64,000 nt of DNA. Source: Daphnia carinata (lineage: Eukaryota; Arthropoda; Branchiopoda; Diplostraca; Daphniidae). Positions 1 through 11,035 of this stretch are shown piece by piece. Each line of letters opens with the position of its first letter. Position 1 is the stretch's first letter. The stretch lies in contig NC_081340.1 in NCBI RefSeq assembly GCF_022539665.2, positions 1,550,001 through 1,614,000 on the forward strand. The letters are read 5' to 3'. A program made the position numbers and the translations under genes. Under the pieces are notes generated by a model. It was not told the DNA's origin. It saw only the letters and a list, made by a program, of their open reading frames with translations, and did not search any database.

Positions 1-2
1 CT

Positions 3-3000
3 CTTCCAGATGAACCAATTCAGGCTGGAACATTTTTCTTTAATGGGAAGAAGGTAAAACAAAAATAATAATAATAATAAATAATGTTACAGTTCTGTAA
101 AAGTTTCCCAAAATTCATCTATCTTTGTGTTGTCTTTCTCTGTTTTTTTTTTGTTTTTTTTAGACAGTCTTCAACAGTCAAAATCGAGAAAGTGTATCTT
201 ACTTGGACAAGTATACTCAAGTCGATATGAAACCATCTATCCGTGGGTTTGGAGGTCGTCCTTTACAAGGGTTTTTAGTTGTTGGAATGACGGGTCTCGT
301 GCAGGCTTTCGTCATGGGCGGCACAAAGGGAAAAACGACCAACGTAGAAATTTTGGGTGGTGTACGTTTGGCATATTCCTATGTGGATCTTGCATGGACG
401 AAAGGTAAAATGCAATTATAGTTTTCGTCTGGCTTGATATTCATGGATGCCGTCTACATTTCTAGATGGAGAAATATTAGCGATTGCTTGCACTGGTATC
501 CCGTTGGATCCGATTGTCTATTGTAAGCTAACCATTCAGAAAGATGACGGAGTAGAGTTCAGCTGCCTTCTTGACGAATATCGTCTTCGTTCTGAAACGC
601 TTACGGGACTTTTTCCGCTGCAATCAGCAGGTAAAAACTATATACATTAAAGATGCTATGGTAATACTACAGTAAGATTTAATGTTCGCTACTTCTTATA
701 TAGCTAGCGAAATGCGCGTGTGTGGAATAAACTTTAGTTCACGTGAAGACCCATCAGGGATTTTCCTACTAGTAAATGGAATGAGTAGTGGTACACTGCA
801 GTACTGGGAACTTTCAGAGGTGGAGCGAACAATTCATTCGCTATTCTCCACCTCGGCTGCTACAAGTCGCTATTTGCAGTGGCAATGCATGTCCGTTTTC
901 AATTGCAACAGCAAAATTACGTCGGTATGTCCATCTCGCAATGTCTGGGTTAGCGGATCAGAGGCAGGTGCTCACTCACAGCACCATTTGGTCATCACTA
1001 CCACGTGCGGAGAACTGCTGTGCTTACACCGCGACAGTATGAAACAAGTAAGTTCAGGCAAATGTTTAAAAAATTGAAATGCTGTATGGACTTAAACGTG
1101 TATATTACGCGTTCTACTTCAGGTTGGACTCCTTAGCATTGCCGACCGATCAAAATGTGAAAATAAAACGGTCAGTTCGGTATGTTTCACAGCCACTGGC
1201 AATGCCTTGATCGCCTTTGATAATTCTGCTACAATGTTTATCTGCAAACTTTCACCCATAACGGATCCAGGTAATTTCTCTGAACGCTTTAATAACGTGG
1301 CGAAATGATCAACGATTTTGCTATCCTTAGGCGGTCCGGTCACTATTCCTTACGCACTGATGGCGTTGGAGTATTGTTTAATAACTGGGATCGACTACTG
1401 GGACGTTCTTATTGGTTTACGATCAACCATGTTGGATTCACTTTGCGAAAGACTAACAGATTGCTTTAACCAGCAATCGATCGGATTACAACAATTGTCG
1501 CAATATAGATTACACAATATTAAATTAGCCATCTTTCGGTAAAATAATTTTAGGTATGTGAACAACAAAAACCATCTAATTCAAAGAATATTTGTTAACC
1601 ATAGGTTGGGTCCCAGTTCGAATTCGAAAGCAGGATTGCAGTATGGTATCATAATGTTAAATTCTGTGTATTCCGCATTAAAGTCGTTGTTGAGGCCTCC
1701 TCCCGAGCTCTTCAATCAAGACCGAGCACCGGCAGATAGTCTTACTGGTAAGAAATTTTTGAAATTTCAGAATCAAAGAAAGTACTGATTCCATCATAAT
1801 GTTTAAATCAGCTGTGCTGAGTTCCAAAATTCCGGAGATCGGCACGGAAGTTGACAAGGTCTTGCTCCACTTGGAAGTGAAAGAATTTACTGTTGAACCG
1901 TCTACTCTCATCACAGTGCAGCATCTTATTCAGTGGACAGTTACCTTTATTTTGAGATTATTGAACAACCTACCCGATTGGAGGGCAGCAACTACAACTC
2001 GGGGAACAATGGTATTTGTTATTCCCGCTTATGATTTGTAGCGAAATAATGGCTCTTTAAATTCATTTTATGACTATGCCATTTCAGTGCGACATGCTGC
2101 GCGATCCGAAACTCCTCAACATGTTTCGAGAATTATTGGTCATATTCCGCATTTGGGGTCTCATTCGTCACTCCTGTCTGCCTACTTTCAGCTACATGGA
2201 AAACGTTGACGTTATTGCCACACTTTTCCGGATTCTCACGCGACTTCTCCAAACTTCGGAACCAGATGAAAGCCTATTAGGTAACGTAACGGATTGCGTA
2301 ACTATAATTTTTGTTTGAGATGCTTGATGATAAGCCGCTTCTCAATTTCGATTGATCCCCAACATTCATCGGCAATTTGAACGATTTATCCCAACCGCTA
2401 TCCGTTCCGGAATAAGTGGTGAATACCACATCCTTTTTCGATAAGAGCTGAAATTCAACAGCAGAGAGAGAACTTGTTTATTCTCTAGTAGCAAGTAACA
2501 GTTATCCCGCAGATCGTAAACGTCGAACGGTCCGACGATAGTTAAAATCCCGACGACGTTAAATGAATTTCATTCGCAGTTTATTCGTTGGCACGAAACC
2601 AATTTGGACCGTGGGATTTCCGACATTCACGCTACTTTTCTTTTTACCTTACTGGTTTATTTTGTGTCCCTTCGTGTGGCATCGAAGACATGAAGATATT
2701 GTTAACCATCGTGCTTGGAATAGCCCTTGGCTTTATGGCTATTGGTTAGCTGCAACAGGAGTATGGGTGGCAGTGTTTTTGGTAGCCCTATGTTGTTGGA
2801 AGCAAAATGATCACCAATGCGATGACACTGAAATTGGGTCCGGTACATACCTGCTGTCTTCTCAGCACTCCAAAAATTCGGTGCCGTTCTGCATCACACC
2901 GTTACCAGTCCAACCCAAGAAAGAGGAAAGAGAGGTCCCATCCTTTAAAGGGAGAATCAGCGAAGTAGACGTTTCTTTTGTTCAAGTACAGCCAATGCCA

Positions 3001-3984
3001 CTCAAGACAATGCCTGCTTCACGGCCTTCAGAACTAGATTTTACGTGGGATAACGAAGATATTCAATGGTTAATAGAAGGCAACGAAACCACAGATCCTA
3101 CCAATCTTGACAGTTTAGGTACGATTTCACTAGAATCTCTTACTGGGCGTGTAAGGATCGAAGAAATACCAGCTCTGATAGCAAGTCCCACAAGTCATAG
3201 CCCTTTGTCTCCTGGCAGCGAGAATGCGGATAAGGATTATGCCTTTCTTGGGGTCGAACAAAGGACAGACTATTATCAGTTAACGCCGACAGGATCTCCT
3301 CCTAGTCCTTCGTTTATGGAACATTCGGCTGCGTTAGCAAACCAGTTTACCTCTGAGATGGAAAATTTTATTACTGAAACTAAATTTCATGATGATACCA
3401 ATGCAGAAACCGATTCCTAAAGAGTCCCTGTTCACGTGTAGATGTCGACTATTTGATATGTTCATGAATATTTTGGTTTGACTGTGTGTGCTTGACTAAT
3501 TATTGTACTGATACGTTGTGTGTATGTATTATCCGTTTCCTTTACCCAGATGAATGTTGCCAGCTTTCGAGTCAATTAATTATTCCAGACATTGGACTGT
3601 CGTTGCCAGCGCGCGGAATTGCAAGCCCTATGTTATTTAACCAACTGCCATTACAGGTACGTTATTAAACCTTGTTGATATCTTTATAGCGTGGTTCTTT
3701 ACATGTGTTGTACAATTGTATAGTATGAATATGGCATCCATCCAGAAGAAACAAGTCTAGCTAAATATGACGGGGTCGAAGGAGAGAGCAAAGTCGACTC
3801 GATTCGCCATGTCTACCTTGGTCCAAAGCCACATAATGTTCGTTATTGCTCTCGTTGCAAAGGTATCAGCATCATCGTCAAAGGTTTACGTGTGGGACGT
3901 TCTGCCGCTGCCAAGTCGTGGGACATGCGGTGGCAAATGTCGTGCCCATGTCGCGGAATGTGGACTCGCCAAGAAGTTCAGTAA
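3..3984 (+). CDS. MED16: Mediator complex subunit 16 (3' part; 5' end outside window)
   Basis: Subunit of the Mediator tail module, which links DNA-bound activators to RNA polymerase II in the nucleus. I read exons at 3-53, 164-404, 466-630, 704-1047, 1123-1270, 1331-1538, 1605-1747, 1812-2011, 2088-2280, 3550-3656 and 3724-3984. All junctions are GT-AG and keep one frame. The N-terminal part resembles the WD-type half of MED16. The C-terminal half has family hallmarks: SLLRPPPELF, RIWGLIRHSCLP, the DECCQLSSQLIIP exon, and a terminal zinc-like cluster CSRCKGI...SWDMRWQMSCPCRGMW just before the TAA stop, matching the vertebrate C-terminus. The 1269-bp intron 2281-3549 contains a separate ORF on the same strand. 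An AATAAA lies at 4389-4394. The start codon and first exons are not in the window. Confidence 0.88.
2563..3420 (+). CDS. Intronless ORF nested in a MED16 intron; putative two-pass membrane protein of 285 aa
   Basis: I do not recognise this protein. The uninterrupted 285-codon frame starts at the only sensible ATG. It predicts two hydrophobic segments, about residues 15-36 (rich in F, L, W, Y) and 57-78 (YGYWLAATGVWVAVFLVALC), joined by a short basic loop containing WHRRHEDIVNHR. A hydrophilic, Ser/Pro/Glu-rich tail of about 200 residues follows. The ORF lies wholly inside the MED16 intron 2281-3549 on the same strand. The flanking MED16 exons join in phase across it (CTATTAG plus AT gives Leu-Leu-Asp), so it is not a MED16 exon. 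Length and amino-acid composition argue for real coding. Single-exon structure could mean a retrocopy, but I see no poly(A) tail or target duplication. How it is transcribed separately from its host is not shown by the sequence. Confidence 0.7.
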   Translation: MNFIRSLFVGTKPIWTVGFPTFTLLFFLPYWFILCPFVWHRRHEDIVNHRAWNSPWLYGYWLAATGVWVAVFLVALCCWKQNDHQCDDTEIGSGTYLLSSQHSKNSVPFCITPLPVQPKKEEREVPSFKGRISEVDVSFVQVQPMPLKTMPASRPSELDFTWDNEDIQWLIEGNETTDPTNLDSLGTISLESLTGRVRIEEIPALIASPTSHSPLSPGSENADKDYAFLGVEQRTDYYQLTPTGSPPSPSFMEHSAALANQFTSEMENFITETKFHDDTNAETDS

Positions 3985-5374
3985 GTAATTTTTGTGTATA
4001 CTCGTTTGCTATGTTGTCGGTTTCTGAATTTCATATCAAATGTCATACATTTTCATGCGCATATCGCCGTAAGTTTTAAATTTGCGATAAGTGCTCAAAT
4101 TCGAATTCAGCAAATGTTTAAATCATACAGTTATTTGTTTCATGCTGTAATCATTTGAGTTTGGCTCGACTACAGTCATAAAAGTGATTTGTGTAAGAAT
4201 GCGAACTTGGGTTTTTTAATGTGATACGGTCTTAAGACATCAGTGACGTAGACATAACATAAATTAACTTACTTTTCGTAATGAACTACGTGCAAACAGG
4301 TAATGTCTTTCACCACTCGGAAAACTTTCGCCGGCTAACACGAACTTACTACTTACCGACGGAACAGTTCGCGCTAACCATACTAATTAATAAACGAATG
4401 AGACACGATTGAGTGTCAAGAACTACAGAAATCTAGAGCACTTTTCGGTGTAGCTGTACATGGTTTCGTAGTTGGAGATGGTCTTCCATTCGTCGGCTTC
4501 AATCTACACCAAATGATATTATAACTTCACGTACGTACCCTGCGATGTTTGTAGGCGTCAAATTCGAGCGCTCTCGAAGACGAATGAACGTTTGCTTACA
4601 CATAATATTTACGTTGTTACATCGACTTGAGAAAAAACCATGAAAAATTATATTGAATTTTTATTGATTATTGACATAACTCCAACAATATGGTTAAGGA
4701 CTCTAGGGAATGAGTTTGCACATGTTCAGCATACACGTAAAAAATTTTCACAATGGCTTTCATCATATATTTGGCGCTTGGCGTACTCTTCCGGTTACCA
4801 TATTGTATCGGAAGATCGAAAAAATAAACAAACAGCTTATCTGGCTATTTTAGCCAAAGATAACTACTACTGCGTAGGCTAATGAATTGGTAGAGTGGAC
4901 GTGGTTGTTCCCTTTCATCAGTAAATACATAAAGACTCATTGCCCAGCTTTAAAAAAACTAGCGGTCCACCTGTTGCATGCACAGAGCGAATCTAGGTTG
5001 AGCAACGAATTTTTATCTGACCTTCTACAATCTGATCGATACAACCATACGGCGAAGAAGTCATCCGTTGCATAAAGTTCCAAAATCATGCAAAGCCTTC
5101 TTTTTAGAGTTTACCGTAAACTAAATGAATTTGATGTGATGTTTACAGTAATTAACATTAAACTTAACCGTGAGTTTCGGAGGATTTTTGCACGAATACA
5201 CCACATTAAAATCGGTTTCAAAATTGTGAAATGGCATTTACTATGTCTTTTCGCGAACAACTGATAACACGATTGATCACGTAGGTTCTCACACACCGTG
5301 GGTGTGGAAAAACCAACAAAAAAAACCTTCATTACGTCTAGAGTGTGCGCCGTACAGTACCAGTTGTTCTTTCG
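3985..5374. other. MED16 3' flank and intergenic DNA
   Basis: This is AT-rich sequence with a candidate polyadenylation signal for MED16 at 4389-4394. Two adjacent open frames lie at 4640-4882 and 4887-5075 (plus strand). The second ends in a stretch (FPFISKYIKTHCPALKKLA, then SESRLS) that loosely recalls the C-terminal dimerisation region of hAT transposases, so this may be a decayed transposon. I am not confident enough to call a gene. Nothing else is recognisable. Confidence 0.3.
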
Positions 5375-5412
5375 TATAAATACGGAGTGCGTAAGAGTAA
5401 TTTTCATTCAGT
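5375..5412 (+). promoter_or_regulatory. Core promoter of the RYamide gene (TATA box plus initiator)
   Basis: TATAAATA at 5375-5382 is followed by an arthropod-type initiator, TCATTC, at 5404-5409. Its A at 5406 would be +1 and places the TATA box at -31. A GGACG motif near +27 is one base from the usual DPE position. A likely 5' UTR exon runs from here to about 5487 (GTATCT donor), and a TTTAG acceptor at 5568 brings the leader to the ATG at 5607. Confidence 0.55.
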
Positions 5413-5606
5413 ATCCTGTCTGCAAGCTGTTGGACGTTGAAAGCCTCAGTATTTTCCTGAGCTGACTCTTCTTCTCGTTCCTTGCAAGTATCTTGATTAA
5501 ATGCGCAATTGATATACGTAACTCACTTTATGCCTTTGTTTCCTTCCCTAAATCTGACTTTTGTTTAGTTCAACGTCCCGTTAGCCGACGCCATAACTTT
5601 TGAGTC

Positions 5607-6481
5607 ATGGCAAGGAACAAATCCGTGTTTTGGTTATTCTTCACGGCGACATTGATGATGTCTGTCGTTTTAATCGACGCCCAAACCTTTTTCACGAACG
5701 GCCGTTACGGAAAGCGGTCTGATATCCGCTCGCGAGGTAATTGGAATTTTTAGCACACTTTACATTGTCTTTCTTTTATGTGGTAATAAGCTTGATAAAC
5801 CAATTTGATACGATAACACAAACAAAATCTATTTTGTCATATACGAAACTGTTCTCTTGTTTCACTTCCTATTGTTAAATTCTCGCTAACGTAAAAAGCT
5901 TCTACCATTACTATTGGAAATTTCAACAGTGGCTAGCCGTTCAACCGACGAAAGGTTTTTCGGAGGGCCACGATTTGGTCGCTCTGGAAATGGTGGAGTA
6001 CCACTTAGCAACAGTGAGCTTGATGCCCGCAATCCCGAAAGGTTTTTCATAGGAAGTCGTTACGGGAAACGGAGCGAACCGGAACGTAAGCTAAAAAAGA
6101 GTTTTCTATATACTGCTGATAACAATTAATAAAAAACAAAATCACAACTAGATTATGAAAATTAAAAACCAATGAACTATTTAAAGTAAAAAAGAGAAAA
6201 AAATTTGGTCTTAATGATGTAACGAACGCATTTTGTTTTCGTAGAAACTGTTCCGTCACAGCAGGCGGACGAGCCTTTTCTTAATGGCCAGGATAAGGAG
6301 ACATTTCTTGAATGTACTCCAACAGGCATTGAGCAACTTTACCACTGTATGGAAAGGTAGCGTACATACTTCAAACAATTCCTTTTCTTAAACTTCAAAT
6401 TGATCTTGGTTGAATCTTGGGCGAATTTTGGTTATGATTTTTAGGAAAAATGGAAACATGAAAATTCAAGAAGCGGCGTGA
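5607..6481 (+). CDS. RYa: RYamide neuropeptide precursor
   Basis: This is a secreted prohormone of 144 aa in four exons: 5607-5736, 5930-6085, 6245-6356 and 6445-6481. All introns are GT-AG and the total is a multiple of three. Residues 1-25 form a signal peptide ending in Ala, so the mature chain begins with Gln26. That gives QTFFTNGRY followed by GKR, the amidation and dibasic cleavage signal, with pyroglutamate likely at the N-terminus. A second RYamide ends in RFFIGSRY-GKR (residues 88-91). Between them, FFGGPRF-GR (53-61) has the same FFxxxR core but ends in RF and a single Arg. RYamides act through a neuropeptide-Y-like GPCR in arthropods. The C-terminal region has two Cys residues and no further peptide. 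An AATAAA lies at 6584-6589. Confidence 0.9.
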
Positions 6482-6583
6482 AACGGTACCAACATTTCGT
6501 GTCTGCATGAAACTTAGCAAGACGCTCTTTGACTTTTACCTTTATGACTCTAAAAAACACTAGTTCATGCATTGTACTATAAT

Positions 6584-6589
6584 AATAAA
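6584..6589 (+). terminator. Polyadenylation signal of the RYamide gene
   Basis: A consensus AATAAA lies 103 bp after the stop codon of the RYamide precursor, in the same orientation. Confidence 0.55.
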
Positions 6590-7413
6590 CGTTGTACAAC
6601 ATTGTCATATCAATTGCCATCCACTAGTTTTATGACTCAAAATTGTACTCACCGTGTTGTGTTCGCGAAACAACTCGAAACAGAACCGTGGCACAAGTGT
6701 AAGACAAGCACATACTATTGATATGTGTACATACCATTGAAAATTCTCTGCTGGTAAATTGTTCCTACTTCTGGAAGGAGATTGAACAGTACGCGGTAAA
6801 AATCCACCTTTTACCCGAGCGCCGGCCTGCGGAGGGTCAGACTACTGATGTGCCTAAAACGAGAAATTCAATGTTGAACTTGAACGGCCTCAAGAAAATG
6901 AGCAGCTATTTCAGCAAAACAAACCCGACGAACGAAAATAGGAACGAATGTTGTGGTTCTGGTGAAGAGCACGTGTGAATCCATAATAATGTTACCTTAG
7001 TGAGTCTAATTTTCTAGTTTAGGATTTTTTTTGCGAACAGGTCGAATGTATCTAAACCAGATTTCGTTTCCGCATTGATTTTTGTGTTTTAGTAAAAAAA
7101 TGTTTTGCCTTTTGCTTTCGCCTTTTAAGTTTTTTTGTTTACTTGAATATGACAGCTGTTTTGTTTACTGCACCCTTAGCCTGTTCTTGGGTAAACGATG
7201 GATAAACACTATTTTGGTATCTGGTTTATCTTTATTTATTTGATTGCCTTGTCGTTATCACGTGTTCATTTTATCATAAACTTTGTGTTAGAGAGTGCCT
7301 TCCTAAAGTTATGTATTAAAATTATTGTTTTGAGAGAGACTAAGCAGCAATTGATGCTGCTGGTAGAAAGACTTGTCCCTCTGTAAAAATTGAGCTTCCT
7401 AACACTTGCTACC
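6590..7413. other. Intergenic DNA between the RYamide and acyl-CoA synthetase genes
   Basis: It holds an 86-codon open frame at 6718-6978 (plus), hydrophilic at its end, and a hydrophobic 62-codon frame at 7198-7386. Neither shows a recognisable domain. Both may be chance ORFs or unrecognised exons. The last bases before 7414 would be the promoter and leader of the downstream gene, but I see no clear TATA box. Confidence 0.3.
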
Positions 7414-9639
7414 ATGTTTGTTCCAGTAGAAATAGGTAATGGTGTTTGTTTTCAGTTTCAAACAACCAAATTCACCTAGCTGTTACATATGTTAGAATAT
7501 TGGGAGATGTCAATGGTTTGCAAGCTATAAATCAAGAAATTATTATATTTGTATTTCCAGAAGCAGATAAAAAAATCCAGACATACCAAGATGTGTATGA
7601 CAGCTCAATTCCTGATGCCATTTCAATTTCAGAGTTCATTTTACAAAGAATTGTGTCTAATGAGAGGGTGGCTTGTGTAAGTAATGAACACATAAATCAC
7701 TAGAATAGGATTTGGAATAAGTAACAAATACTATACAGGTGAATGCTGAAACAAAAAAAATTTTCACGTATATCCAAATAAAAGAAAAATCCTATGAGTT
7801 GGCAACAGGATTGCAATCAAAGTTCAATATCAAACGAGGAGACAATGTGGCTGTAATTCTTCCAAACTGCTTGGAATACCCTGTTATTATTTTTGCTGTC
7901 ATGTTAACAGGAGGGTGTGCAACACTGATAAATCCTGCACAGACAATCAGTATACATCTTCACCTTGGCAGTTATTGGACCTTAGGGTATGACTTATATT
8001 TTTGTAGGTGAATTGGAACATTCCGTTAGGTTATCCAAACCTAAAGTATGGATCGGGACGGAAGACTGTATAGCCAAATTTGAAGGAATTTATAAAGGCC
8101 TTTCCAAGCGACCGCCGTTCGTATTACTCAATGCTTCAACTACTTCTCACAACATAACTATTGAAAACCTCATAGCCCTTGGTAAAAAACAAACCTTCCA
8201 ACAGCCAACTATCGATACCCGTGAAGATGCCGCGCTTATTCTCTTTTCCAGCGGGACTACAGGCCTCCCCAAAGGCGTCGTCTTGACGCATTTTAATTTG
8301 ATTGCAGCCCGACGTCAAACCCAGTAGGCTACTACGATTATGAAAAATTATGTGTAATAGATATTCATGAACACGTATTCATTTAATAGGGAACTTGCAA
8401 AAGATGTCCGACGCAGAGATCCGTAAAAAAACTTTTTATATTCGTGGTAAAAAGTAGTTGTCTAGTCGTGTTTGATTTAGACAACCCAGTGGAGCAATAC
8501 CTGTTACTGAATGTTTGGCAGCTGTTCTTCCCTTTTACCATACGTACGGTATCAGCGGTGTCTTTGATAACCTAATGGGAGGTTTACGGTTCGTTATCAT
8601 ACCCAATTTTTCGCTGCAGCGTTTTCTTCAAGCAGTTCAAGATTACAAAGTAGGATAGGCTTCCAGTTTGCTAAATACCATTTCCGTCAATGAATCTATA
8701 AACGAAATCTATTTTGTAGATTACTGTAGTCTCGCTGGTGCCTGCAATTGCCGTTCAGCTCGCCAAGCAGCCTGTTGAGCATCTGTACGACCTAAGTTCG
8801 CTCCGAGTGATTAGGTCTGGAGCATCCGCCTTGAGCGCAGACATCATAAACGATTTGAAACGAAAACTAAATTGCACAGTCTATCAAGGTTACGGAATGA
8901 CAGAAGCCACTGTGCGTTCTCATGCCAACTACAAAGGAGTCAATCGTGAAGGCAGTATTGGGGTGGTCATGCCTTTCTGCGAGTGCAAATTAAGTTCTGC
9001 ATTTTTTCATTTTAGAACTTAAAGGTGATGAATAAAGTTTCTTTTAACTTAAATTAGTAGGTGATGGATCGTGATACGCACGAGACTCTAGGACCAAATC
9101 AAGAAGGTGAGATTTGCGTAAGAGGTCCAATCGTTATGAAGGGATACGTTGGAGACGCAGAAGCCACTAGAGCCACAATAGACTCCCAAGGTTGGCTTCA
9201 TACGGGCGATGTCGGCTATTACGATGAAGAAGGCTACTTTTTCATAACCGATCGCATGAAAGAGCTCATCAAGTACAAGGGATTGCAGGTGTCTCCAACT
9301 GAGCTTGAAAGAATACTTTTAACTCACCCGGATGTCGTAGACGCTGCTGTGGCTCCTATAGCAGATCCATCTGCTGGCGAAATACCTCGTGCTTACATTG
9401 TCAAAAGACAAGGCAGTGTTGTGACGAGCGATGAATTGGCAAGCTTCCTTTCAGGTACTAAAATTTATTTATTCGTTTTTAACGTTCTTGCTAATCATAC
9501 AGTAATGTTTCCAAAAGATAAAGTAAGCGCATATAAAAGACTGCGCGGCGGTGTAGTATTCATCGATGCCATACCCAAGACTAGTACCGGAAAAATTGTG
9601 CGACGTCGTTTAACAGCTAAAACGATTAGCAAGCTATAA
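7414..9639 (+). CDS. Peroxisomal acyl-CoA synthetase of the luciferase/4-coumarate-CoA ligase family
   Basis: This ATP-dependent acid-thiol ligase would activate a carboxylic acid to acyl-AMP and then to acyl-CoA. Exons are 7414-7435, 7561-7676, 7739-7949, 8008-8323, 8481-8649, 8720-about 8989, 9061-9454 and 9503-9639, giving about 544 aa, the usual family length. Visible motifs are the AMP-binding P-loop SSGTTGLPKG (residues 197-206), YQGYGMTEA, GWLHTGDVGYYDEEGY, the hinge DRMKELIKYKG, and the catalytic-Lys motif PKTSTGKIVRR. The last three residues are SKL, a canonical PTS1, so import into peroxisomes is expected. Start chosen: ACCATG at 7414, joined in phase to exon 2. One junction (about 8989 to 9061) lacks an in-frame GT-AG pair. 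The substrate cannot be told; fatty acids are most likely. Confidence 0.85.
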
Positions 9640-9981
9640 GTGATATTTGGAATCAAAAGAAATGTTCCAATTCGGAAAATTGTAGCAGAGGCCCTATTAC
9701 CTGTACCGTGTAACAGATGGCGGTATTAGGTCAGATACATTTACACCATAAATAGATGGCGCTGATCGGTATGTACCATTAAGTTTCAATTCTTGTTTAA
9801 TACCGCCAAGCTCGTTTTTTGATATTTCAATCTGAAAAAATCTTACATTCTTTGTGATATTTTAATGATTGATCATCATTTGTAATAATATATCATTTGT
9901 AATAATATATGGAGATGCTAGAAATACAAACGTGGAGCAAAAAAAAATATTCAGCAAATTTTATTTAAGTTGATCTGGTAC

Positions 9982-10275
9982 ATGTTCTATTACTTGCTAC
10001 TAGGTACCAGCGTTCTTCCATGTGATATAGCTTCTGAATTTAATGCTACTAATTTACTAAACGCCTCCTTAAGAACAAGGGATAATCGTAAGATAGTTCC
10101 ATTCAACCAAAGCGTGGGCATTCCCTTTAGTGACGGCGTCACTACTAAACTAAAGAAACTATACTATAAGAATTACGTTATTAGAAAGCGTCATTTTTTA
10201 GCAGGAAAAAAGGCAATCAGAGTAAAGAATATAAAAGTGTTTGAAAAAAAACCTCTTCATAGATGCCTGATCTGA
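9982..10275 (+). CDS. Hypothetical small, possibly secreted protein (97 aa)
   Basis: I recognise no family. The open frame begins with a short hydrophobic stretch (FYYLLLGTSVL) resembling a signal peptide. It continues as a basic, Lys/Arg-rich chain with potential N-glycosylation sites (NAT, NAS, NQS) and ends with a Cys near the stop. It starts about 340 bp after the synthetase gene. An AG/GT-like sequence near residue 8 means it could also be an exon of a larger unit. AT-rich composition makes a chance ORF possible. Confidence 0.3.
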   Translation: MFYYLLLGTSVLPCDIASEFNATNLLNASLRTRDNRKIVPFNQSVGIPFSDGVTTKLKKLYYKNYVIRKRHFLAGKKAIRVKNIKVFEKKPLHRCLI

Positions 10276-10714
10276 TCACTATTTGAAAAGGTTATTTTAA
10301 TAGGTAATAACTGAAAACTGTGAAGGGTACGTAGTCGAAAAAATCACGTTCTTTGTTTATACTTAAAACGAAGAAGTTGTATGTATTTTTGATTTTAAAA
10401 AACATTTAAAAAATGGTTTTTGAATGTTTTGCAACCATATTTTTTATTATTATTAGACATCCTTCTGGATTGGCTAATAGCATGCACCCATGAAGTCTGC
10501 TTCTCTCACCTGCTTCCTTGTGCTCTTTGACCTTGCGGTTTTTGACGATTTTTTACGTTTAGTTTCCTTACTTGTCAAGATAAGCTTAGAAGGAGAAAAA
10601 TAAGATATATTGTACAACAATAAAAAGTTTTGATACAAGGCAAATTTGTTTATAGCACCAAAGTGTCAGTATACAGCGCTTGAGACGTGCAGCGGCGCTT
10701 TGTCAGGCTTGTCA
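10276..10714. other. Intergenic DNA upstream of the P-like transposon
   Basis: No gene, RNA or clear repeat recognised; the sequence is AT-rich up to the transposon target duplication at 10715-10722. Confidence 0.4.
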
Positions 10715-10722
10715 CCTTGCAT

Positions 10723-10823
10723 CATGGCCTACTCTAATAACGGCCTAACAACGCGCAATACCCCCAGCGCCTAAAACTGCATTGCCCGAGGGGCTTAATA
10801 CCCCAAATCGAGCTCCACTTTCC
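10723..10823 (+). repeat. Left terminal inverted repeat of the P-like element
   Basis: About 101 bp matching the reverse complement of 12000-12100 with only a handful of mismatches. The exact duplication CCTTGCAT lies immediately outside it at 10715-10722. Confidence 0.88.
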
Positions 10824-11035
10824 ACTGTTTGGTAACAAATACACACTTGAAATGTGTGGAAGGAAGCTGTGGAAGTGGAATTTTTTTTTCCTTTTTTTCT
10901 AGTACTACAGTAGTACCGCTTTCTCAAAGAACATATATCCCAATAACAATAATGATCCCAATATATCCCATTTCACATAAATCAAACAATAAGAACACGG
11001 TTGAATTTTCAAGGTTTTTTATTACTTCTGAAGTT

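Noticed and set aside
2070-3668. Nested ORF at 2563-3420 as a retained part of MED16
   Set aside because: The flanking MED16 exons join in phase without it at good splice sites and match the conserved protein directly.
4640-5075. Adjacent frames that might be a hAT transposase tail
   Set aside because: The resemblance to the dimerisation region is short and loose, and no ends or duplications were found. Mentioned only as possible decayed sequence.
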